From: Uliginosibacterium gangwonense
GTDB lineage: Bacteria; Pseudomonadota; Gammaproteobacteria; Burkholderiales; Rhodocyclaceae
Direction of reading: 5' to 3'
Assembly (NCBI GenBank): GCA_005239635.1
Contig: SBBQ01000019.1
Span: 1-64,000, forward strand
Length of the DNA: 64,000 bases
How positions within the stretch are numbered: the first letter of the stretch is position 1; each line of letters starts with the position of its first letter. Positions 58,244 through 64,000 of the stretch are shown here, in pieces. The position numbers and the translations under genes are program-made. The notes beneath the pieces were generated by a model that was not told the origin of the DNA, did no database searches, and worked only from the letters and a program-made list of their open reading frames with translations.

Positions 58244-58297
58244 ATGAAAGCGTACAACGTGGATGTGCGTAAGAAAACTGAACCTATTGCGGTTTGA
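58244..58297 (+). CDS. Possible 17-residue leader peptide
   Basis: ATG 58244 is preceded by GAGGGGGT at a good distance and encodes MKAYNVDVRKKTEPIAV before TGA. The stop lies at the left edge of the dyad at 58298. Its position 121 bp before dadA suggests a leader frame, but no codon run for a single amino acid is present and a chance frame is quite possible. Confidence 0.25.
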   Translation: MKAYNVDVRKKTEPIAV

Positions 58298-58359
58298 TGT
58301 GACCCATATTGGGTGTCACACGCAACGGAAACAAAAAATTGCGAAGTGCTGATTGGGAC

Positions 58360-58368
58360 ATTGGCAAA
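58360..58368 (+). repeat. Intergenic copy of the dispersed 9-mer ATTGGCAAA
   Basis: Plus-strand copy 51 bp upstream of dadA; the first of a local cluster (58360, 58539, 58748). Confidence 0.6.
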
Positions 58369-58418
58369 ATGATGCTGGCCCGGCAGCAGATTGATTGCGG
58401 TAGCAGATATAAAAAATT

Positions 58419-59669
58419 ATGCGGATTATCGTACTAGGTGCAGGGTTGGCGGGTGTTTCCACTGCGTGGTATTTATGCGCGGCAGGGCATGAAGTCACAG
58501 TGGTAGACCGCTGTGACGGCCCCGCTATGGAAACCAGTTTTGCCAATGGTGGCCAGATTTCGGTGAGCCACCCTGAGCCTTGGTCTAATCCGCGTACGCC
58601 CGGCTTAGTGATGAAGTGGTTGGGCAAGTCCGATGCGCCTTTGCTGTTCCGTTTTCGCGCAGACCGTCGTCAGTGGATGTGGGGCATGGCCTTCTTGCGC
58701 GAATGCTCGCCTTGGCGCTCACACACCAACACGCTTCACATTGCGCGATTGGCAAAATTTAGCCGCGACGAATTAGTTAAGTTGCGGCAACAGCTTAATC
58801 TGCAATATGACCAACAAACGCGCGGCATTTTGCACACCTTTTTTACCGAGCAGGATTATGCGCAAGCCGAGCCGCACGCCAATTTACTGGCGGAATTAGG
58901 CATACGATCTGAAGTGGCCACCGCCGAGCAATGCCGACAAATTGAACCGGCCTTGCACGGAAGTCGCGCCACGCTCATGGGCGGCTTGTTTGCACCAGAA
59001 GACGAAACAGGCGATGCACATTTGTTTACACAGCAATTGGCAACGGCGTGTGCAGAGGCTGGAGTCACATTTCGCTATGGCACGCAGATTGATCGTTTCG
59101 ATGCACGCCAAGGTCGTTTGCTCGGCGTGAGCATTACTGACGCAAGCGGCACCCGTGGCGCGTTAGTGGCGGACGCATATGTGGTGACACTGGGTAGTTA
59201 TAGCCGTGCGCTGGTGCGCCCATTGGGCGAACGTTTGCCCATTTATCCCGTCAAAGGTTACTCCGTCACCCTGCCGGCGGGGGCGGGTGCGCCTCGCGTG
59301 AGCATTACGGACGAATCGCGTCGCATCGTTGTGTCGCGTATGGGTGACCGTGTGCGTATAGCAGGCACGGCAGAACTCAATGGCTACGATTTATCGATCC
59401 CGCGCGAACGCACCATGCCTTTGCTTAATCGTGCGCTTGAACTCTTTCCAGAATTGGGCGAAGTTGCCTTGGCACAATCTTGGGCAGGCCTGCGCCCGAT
59501 GACGCCATCCAATGTGCCTATTATTGGCGCGGGTCACCTGCAAGGTTTGTACTACAACACCGGTCACGGCTCACTCGGTTGGACGATGGCCTGCGGCTCT
59601 GCACGTGTACTGGCCGATGTGATGACTTACGGTAAGTCGCCTATTGATATTCCGTTGTGGCGCAAATAA
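58419..59669 (+). CDS. dadA: D-amino acid dehydrogenase, small subunit type
   Basis: A 416-residue FAD-dependent DAO-family protein. MRIIVLGAGLAGVSTAWYL is the FAD-binding start. ETSFANGGQISVSHPEPW and the late GLYYNTGHGSLGWTMACGSA are DadA motifs. It oxidises D-amino acids, mainly D-alanine, and feeds electrons to the respiratory chain at the inner membrane. It is divergent from putA; both are amino-acid catabolic. No alanine racemase (dadX) is adjacent. Confidence 0.94.
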   Translation: MRIIVLGAGLAGVSTAWYLCAAGHEVTVVDRCDGPAMETSFANGGQISVSHPEPWSNPRTPGLVMKWLGKSDAPLLFRFRADRRQWMWGMAFLRECSPWRSHTNTLHIARLAKFSRDELVKLRQQLNLQYDQQTRGILHTFFTEQDYAQAEPHANLLAELGIRSEVATAEQCRQIEPALHGSRATLMGGLFAPEDETGDAHLFTQQLATACAEAGVTFRYGTQIDRFDARQGRLLGVSITDASGTRGALVADAYVVTLGSYSRALVRPLGERLPIYPVKGYSVTLPAGAGAPRVSITDESRRIVVSRMGDRVRIAGTAELNGYDLSIPRERTMPLLNRALELFPELGEVALAQSWAGLRPMTPSNVPIIGAGHLQGLYYNTGHGSLGWTMACGSARVLADVMTYGKSPIDIPLWRK

Positions 59670-59686
59670 TTCGCACAGCGTGACAT

Positions 59687-60148
59687 ATGGTTGCACGCCC
59701 TATTGATCCCTTTGCTGAATACGCATGCGAGCTTTTCGCGGGGTTGGGGCCTGTTAGTGCACGACGCATGTTTGGCGGTTACGGTTTGTATGTCGACGGT
59801 TTGATGTTCGGCATCCTCGTGAGCGAAACGCTCTATCTCAAAGTCGACACTGAAACCCGCGCTACCTTTGAGCGCGAAGACTGCGTGCCGTTTGAATACG
59901 ACAAACAAGGCAAGGCGGTATCGCTGTCGTATTACACCCTGCCGGCTGATGCAATGGAATCGCCTGCGTTAGCTTTGCCATGGGGGCGGCTCGCCTTTGC
60001 AGCGGCACTGCGGGGGCGTAGTGCAAAAGTGAGCAAGGCTAGCGTCAAGCCCAGCAAGTCAGTCGCACAGCGAAAGCCCACGAAACAGCCTTTGGCAAAA
60101 GCCCCCAAATCACCCTCGCGGGCAACTGCGCGCCGCGTTAAGAAATAG
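59687..60148 (+). CDS. TfoX N-terminal domain protein with Lys/Arg-rich tail
   Basis: A 153-residue protein. Residues about 8-105 form a TfoX/Sxy N-terminal domain: AGLGPVSARRMFGGYGLYVDGLMFGI and LYLKVD are typical. The last 45 residues are Lys, Ser, Ala and Pro-rich and strongly basic, suggesting nucleic-acid binding. It lacks the C-terminal helix-hairpin domain of competence regulators. TfoX promotes competence genes in gammaproteobacteria, but N-domain-only proteins are common and mostly uncharacterised. It starts 17 bp after dadA. Confidence 0.8.
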   Translation: MVARPIDPFAEYACELFAGLGPVSARRMFGGYGLYVDGLMFGILVSETLYLKVDTETRATFEREDCVPFEYDKQGKAVSLSYYTLPADAMESPALALPWGRLAFAAALRGRSAKVSKASVKPSKSVAQRKPTKQPLAKAPKSPSRATARRVKK

Positions 60149-60250
60149 TCATGTGTTGGGGTGCACCCAAGCCACGTTAGGCTGCGTATACCTGCATGTA
60201 CCCCCGCATCTGTTGCCGCAGATCGTGAACGCAAGCCGAAAGGGCGCGCC

Positions 60251-62242
60251 ATGCAAACACATCAATCAAATACCCATATCTCACTGCGCCAAGGTGCAGT
60301 CAAAGCAGCGAATTTCCCTCAAACGATGCAGCGATCGGTCGCGCTGCTCACGCTTTCCATGTTGTGGACGGCGCTTGTGTTAGCCACGTTCATGGCCATG
60401 GCGTGGCCGAAGGCAGCACATGCGACTGATTTGGCGATTACGACGCACGATAAAACCACGAACGACAAACAAAGTATCGATTGGCAAAGCGCGAGCGCAC
60501 AAACCTTTGCGCGTGCACGTGCTGAAAACAAACTCATGCTGTTGGATTTAGAAGCCGTGTGGTGCCACTGGTGCCATGTGATGGATGAGCAAACCTACGC
60601 CGACCCGCAAGTCGCCGCACTATTGGCAAAGCACTACATCGCCATCAAAGCAGACCACGACGCACGACCGGATTTGGCCGAGCGTTACCGCGACTACGGT
60701 TGGCCGGCCACGATTATCTTCACGCCCGATGGGCGAGAAATCGTTAAGCGCGCTGGCTACATCGCGCCGGATGCAATGCGCCAACTTTTGCTGGCTGTGG
60801 TGAAAGACCCCACGCCAGAAGCGGCTGCACAAACCGAACTCCCCAAACAATTTGCTAATTCACCGCTGCTGGATGCAGCTACTCGGCAACAGCTTGAACG
60901 TGCGTTTGTTAATACACATGACTACAAACTGGGCGGTTTAAAACTTGGGCAAAAATTTGTTGATCGCGACACCGTGGAATACGCGCTCCTGCGCGCGCAT
61001 GAAGGTGACGCTACCGCTGCGCGCATTGCGCAGCAAGATTTAGATGGCGGCTTAAAGTTGCTCGACCCCGCATGGGGTGGTGTGTATCAATATTCAACCC
61101 ATGGCGATTGGCAACACCTGCATTACGAAAAACTCGCCTTCATACAGGCCGAATATTTGCGCGTGTACGCTTTGGCTTACGCACAGTTCCAACAGCCGCG
61201 ATACGCACAGGCTATGCGCGAAATTCATCGTTATGTGCGTGGCTTTTTGCAAGCGCCGGACGGTGCGTTTTATGTGAGCCAAGATGCAGACTTGGTGCAA
61301 GGCCAGCATTCAGACGCCTATTTCAAGTTGGGCGATGCGGCGCGTCGCAAGCAAGGTATTCCGCGGGTTGATAAGCATATTTATGCACGCGAAAACGGTT
61401 TGCTCATCGCTGCCTTGGCAACGGCCTACGCCGCCACAGGCGAAGTCGACTACTTGCAAGACGCACAACGCGCAGCCAACTATGTGCTGCAACACCATGC
61501 CTTGCCGCAAGGCGGTTACAGCCATGACCAACTCAGCAATGCAGTAGCGCCGAAAATTAATGGCAACCAAAATAATGCCACTGAGAGCGACCAAAACAAT
61601 GCAACCCCCATGGTGTTTCTGGCTGACAACCTCGGCATGCTGCGGGGCTGGTTGGGCCTGTATATGGCAACGGGCGAGCGCACCTGGCTGGAACACGCCG
61701 TGCGCACCGCAGACTTTATTGAGGCTCACTTTAAAGCCGCAGACCACCCGGGCTATGTGGTGGCGGCCCAATCGGTTGGTGTGGCAGCCTTGCCCAATTT
61801 GGACGAAAACATGGCGCTGGCACGACAATTTAATTTGCTGCGTCATTACACCGGCCAAACCCGCTTTGCCAATATGGCCGAGCACGCCATGCGCTACGTG
61901 GTTACGCCTGAAGTTGCCCTGTCGCGCGTGACCGAAGCCGGAGTATTGTTGGCGGCGCGCGAATTGGGCGGGGAACCCACGCACTTAACTGTGGTCGGAG
62001 CCAAAGATGACCCGCAGGCGCAAGCATTGTTTCAAGCCGCGTTGGCCTACCCGGCGGTGTATCGTCGCGTAGAGTGGTGGGATGTGCGAGAAGGCCCCAT
62101 GCCCAATGCCGACGTGCAGTATCCGCCGCAAAACCGTGCAGCCGCCTACGTGTGTTCAGACAGCCGTTGTTCGCGCCCCGTGTTTAAACCGGCGCAACTC
62201 GCGCCCTTGGCAGATCAAGTGAGCGGCATTGCTAAACCGTGA
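60251..62242 (+). CDS. Exported DUF255 / thioredoxin-fold protein (YyaL-like)
   Basis: About 663 residues. After a hydrophobic segment ending in AHA (about residues 28-57), a thioredoxin-like DUF255 domain follows with the signature WCHWCHVM at 104-111. Helical repeats follow, resembling an (alpha/alpha)6 barrel, as in YyaL/SPATA20 proteins. The export signal suggests a periplasmic place. ATG 60251 with AAGGGCG upstream is chosen; GTG 60161 is an alternative. It probably works with the TlpA-like gene next to it. Substrate unknown. Contains 9-mers at 60480, 60622 and 61865. Confidence 0.82.
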   Translation: MQTHQSNTHISLRQGAVKAANFPQTMQRSVALLTLSMLWTALVLATFMAMAWPKAAHATDLAITTHDKTTNDKQSIDWQSASAQTFARARAENKLMLLDLEAVWCHWCHVMDEQTYADPQVAALLAKHYIAIKADHDARPDLAERYRDYGWPATIIFTPDGREIVKRAGYIAPDAMRQLLLAVVKDPTPEAAAQTELPKQFANSPLLDAATRQQLERAFVNTHDYKLGGLKLGQKFVDRDTVEYALLRAHEGDATAARIAQQDLDGGLKLLDPAWGGVYQYSTHGDWQHLHYEKLAFIQAEYLRVYALAYAQFQQPRYAQAMREIHRYVRGFLQAPDGAFYVSQDADLVQGQHSDAYFKLGDAARRKQGIPRVDKHIYARENGLLIAALATAYAATGEVDYLQDAQRAANYVLQHHALPQGGYSHDQLSNAVAPKINGNQNNATESDQNNATPMVFLADNLGMLRGWLGLYMATGERTWLEHAVRTADFIEAHFKAADHPGYVVAAQSVGVAALPNLDENMALARQFNLLRHYTGQTRFANMAEHAMRYVVTPEVALSRVTEAGVLLAARELGGEPTHLTVVGAKDDPQAQALFQAALAYPAVYRRVEWWDVREGPMPNADVQYPPQNRAAAYVCSDSRCSRPVFKPAQLAPLADQVSGIAKP

Positions 62243-62291
62243 GTGCGTTTATGAGTACAGCTCGATACGCACGCATTAGAAAGGAAAAACC

Positions 62292-62873
62292 ATGAGCGTG
62301 ATTGGCAAAACCCGCACAGCAAAAACAAACAGCACACAGACCCGTGCCAATCGCAGTAGTGGCGTAAAACGCCACATGACCGAGTTTGCACTGGCGCTCA
62401 CCCTGTTGGGCGTAAGCGCGCCGCCTGCGCTCGCGGGCCTGCGTCCGGTTGAAACTCGCGTTGCCAGTAGTTTGCGGCTAGCAGACCGCAGTGGCAGTGT
62501 GGTGGATTTGCAATCACTCAAAGGGCAGGTGGTGTTGGTTAATTTTTGGGCAACCTACTGCCGCCCCTGCCGCGAAGAAATGCCGTCGATGGAAAAACTC
62601 AAAGCCCGCATGAAAGGCAAAGCGTTTTCAGTTTTGGCGGTAGACGTAGAAGAAGATGAAGCCGATGTGTCGCGGTTTCTCAAACAAGTGCCGGTTACCT
62701 TCCCGATTTTGTTTGACCGCGACGGCGCCACCATGGACGCGTGGAAAGGCTTTGCCCTGCCCACCACCTACCTCATCGATAAACAAGGCCGAGCGCGTTA
62801 TGTGGCCGTCGGTGGCTTAGACTGGAATGGTGACGCAGCGGTGAAATTGGTGGAGCAGTTGTTGAAGGAATGA
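62292..62873 (+). CDS. TlpA/ResA-like exported thioredoxin
   Basis: A 193-residue protein. A basic N-terminus and hydrophobic stretch ending in PPALAG suggest export. The thioredoxin domain has NFWATYCRPCREEMPSM with Cys90 and Cys93, and the cis-Pro region LPTTYLIDKQG. It probably reduces or oxidises periplasmic thiols, for example in cytochrome maturation. GAAAGGAAA precedes the ATG. A 9-mer copy lies ten bases after the start codon, at 62301. Confidence 0.9.
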   Translation: MSVIGKTRTAKTNSTQTRANRSSGVKRHMTEFALALTLLGVSAPPALAGLRPVETRVASSLRLADRSGSVVDLQSLKGQVVLVNFWATYCRPCREEMPSMEKLKARMKGKAFSVLAVDVEEDEADVSRFLKQVPVTFPILFDRDGATMDAWKGFALPTTYLIDKQGRARYVAVGGLDWNGDAAVKLVEQLLKE

Positions 62874-62879
62874 CTTGGC

Positions 62880-63497
62880 TTAATTGTCGCTGCCAACGCT
62901 GGAAAAAATTATGGAGACAGCGCCCGAGTTTTTATTTAGGTCATATCTTGTAAACCCGCTTGCGCCATTGTAAAGCCAGGCTTCTAGATACTGTAGAGGC
63001 TGGTGTTCGATATCGAGAATTTGAGAGATTGCATTTCGTACATAACCTTTTGGCGCTGGGTCGGGGAGACTGGAAACAATTTTTTCTTGCTGTATTTTTC
63101 GTGTTTCTATCTCTGTGAAGTCTGGGTACCCCTGAAAAGTTTTTGCTGGCCGTCCTCTTTGTTGTAGTAACTTTTCCTTACTGTCCCCTATGGCGATGCC
63201 TCCGAATTTACCCATAAAGGGTGGGTCGAATCTTAGGCTTTTGACTGTCTTTGATGAGTCAAAGAAAATGTACACGCCAAATTGTTTGAAGTGGTACATG
63301 TAGCTTAACTGCGGAACGGTTTCTTGCTTGGGTTCGTCTTCTACCTTATAAAAAGCCTTAACTTTATCAAGCGAGTCACCTACATTAATGGGGCATGAAG
63401 TTGAAGGGTCGGCCGCCATTGAGACTTCTGCTCCCAATAAAGCCAAAAACAAGAACAAACGAACGAGACTGTTGTAGAAACTTCTTTTTACATTCAT
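62880..63497 (-). CDS. Secreted protein of unknown function
   Basis: A 205-residue protein. A signal peptide (LVRLFLFLALLGAEVSMAA) is clear. The mature part begins with a Cys and has GDSLDKVKAFY and GIAIGDSKEKLLQQRGRPAKTF, two similar segments like the repeats of SmpA/OmlA-type or DUF-type envelope proteins, but I cannot name the family. The gene is more AT-rich than its neighbours and has no 9-mer copies, so it may be a later arrival. It converges on the TlpA-like gene with a 6-bp gap. Confidence 0.7.
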   Translation of the reverse strand: MNVKRSFYNSLVRLFLFLALLGAEVSMAADPSTSCPINVGDSLDKVKAFYKVEDEPKQETVPQLSYMYHFKQFGVYIFFDSSKTVKSLRFDPPFMGKFGGIAIGDSKEKLLQQRGRPAKTFQGYPDFTEIETRKIQQEKIVSSLPDPAPKGYVRNAISQILDIEHQPLQYLEAWLYNGASGFTRYDLNKNSGAVSIIFSSVGSDN

Positions 63498-63560
63498 ATT
63501 TATTCCCTGTATTGCCTTGCTAGGTACCGCCCATTTTTCTTTATGCAGATTCGTGCGGGT

Positions 63561-64000
63561 TTACTTTTTGCCCCAAGAATCTTTGAGCGTGACGGTGCGG
63601 TTAAACACGGGTGCGCCGGCTTTGCTGTCAACGCGGTCGGCCACAAAGTAGCCGTGGCGTTCAAACTGAAAACGCTGTTCGGGTGTGGCGTCTTTAAGCG
63701 ACGGCTCTAACTGCGCGGTGATACTGCGCATGCTGTTGGGGTTGATGTCGTCGAGGTAGTTGCGCTCCAGCTCGGGGGCATCGCCTTCGCGTCGTGCGCC
63801 GGGGTTGGGTACGGCAAACAGTCGGTCGTACAGGCGCACGTCTGCGGCGTAGGCGTGTTCGGCAGACACCCAGTGCAGGTTGCCTTTCACTTTGTAGTTG
63901 TCTGCGCCCGGTGTGCCGGATTTTGAGTCGGGCATCATTTCGGCATGTACGGCAATGATGTTGCCGGCGGCGTCTTTGTCGCAGCCAATGCATTTAATTA
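63561..64000 (-). CDS. glnS: Glutaminyl-tRNA synthetase, 3' part (gene runs out of the window)
   Basis: The C-terminal 146 residues of GlnRS, from the anticodon-binding beta-barrel: IKCIGCDKDAAGN, MMPDSKSGTPGADNYKVKG, NLHWVSAEHAYAADVRLYDRLF and the final FNRTVTLKDSW. These match bacterial GlnRS. The frame stays open to the window edge, so the start lies beyond 64000. It charges tRNA-Gln with glutamine. Confidence 0.95.
   Translation of the reverse strand, partial: IKCIGCDKDAAGNIIAVHAEMMPDSKSGTPGADNYKVKGNLHWVSAEHAYAADVRLYDRLFAVPNPGARREGDAPELERNYLDDINPNSMRSITAQLEPSLKDATPEQRFQFERHGYFVADRVDSKAGAPVFNRTVTLKDSWGKK

Larger units (their letters stand above)
57972..58418. other. Divergent gap between putA and dadA
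   Basis: Holds a possible 17-codon leader frame at 58244, a dyad TGTGACCCATATTGGGTGTCACA split as TGTGA / TGTCACA with an inner CCCA-TAT-TGGG (58298-58320), and a dispersed 9-mer at 58360. The dyad could be an operator for the divergent amino-acid genes. No tRNA or known riboswitch was seen. Confidence 0.45.

Noticed and set aside
58298-58320. CRP/FNR-type site at the dadA dyad
   Set aside because: TGTGA and TCACA are 13 bases apart instead of 6, which does not fit a CRP site.

Overview
The window comes from a betaproteobacterium, probably of the Burkholderiales or a close relative. This rests on gene order (mraZ to lpxC, then a DUF721 gene, an M23 peptidase, secA and argJ) and on the protein families. 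An alpha-carboxysome locus with a bicarbonate transporter implies CO2 fixation, so the host is probably a chemolithoautotroph. I cannot name the species. No prophage, transposase, CRISPR array, tRNA or rRNA was seen.

Layout. 1-420: remnant of an outer-membrane efflux protein and a terminator. 423-4747: lrgAB-type membrane pair, an SRPBCC protein, then an ECF sigma factor / cupin / alpha-beta hydrolase operon. 4770-10429: a very large hybrid histidine kinase and an HD-GYP response regulator on the minus strand. 10683-14413: minus-strand envelope genes (rfaE2 and gmhA for heptose synthesis, a diiron protein, dolP, a HIRAN protein, yraN). 14607-17099: rsmI, pyrC and a lipoprotein. 17813-18184: RNase P RNA. 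18682-36953: the complete division and cell-wall cluster, with a readable promoter and MraZ operator. 36955-44521: small membrane protein, DUF721 protein, M23 peptidase, secA, HDOD protein, argJ.

44537-53274 is the carboxysome region. On the minus strand it reads csoS2, csoSCA, csoS4A, csoS4B, csoS1, csoS1, bacterioferritin, acRAF, mcdA, mcdB. A divergent cbbR and a minus-strand sbtA-CPII pair follow. No RuBisCO genes are present: cbbR sits where cbbLS usually precede csoS2. A 19-bp element, 17/19 identical, lies upstream of both csoS2 and sbtA. Each copy contains a TNA-N7-TNA core typical of CbbR sites, so shell, carbonic anhydrase and bicarbonate uptake may form one CbbR regulon.

53723-64000: apaG, putA, dadA, a TfoX-N protein, a secreted DUF255 protein, a TlpA-like thioredoxin, a secreted unknown and the 3' end of glnS.

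The most unusual signal is not a gene. The 9-mer ATTGGCAAA (or its complement TTTGCCAAT) occurs about 37 times by eye count, where about 0.5 would be expected by chance. It occurs in both orientations, in many reading frames and in four intergenic gaps. Its density of about one per 1.7 kb is like that of DNA uptake sequences of Neisseria and Haemophilus, so it is a candidate new uptake-type or other genome-wide signal.
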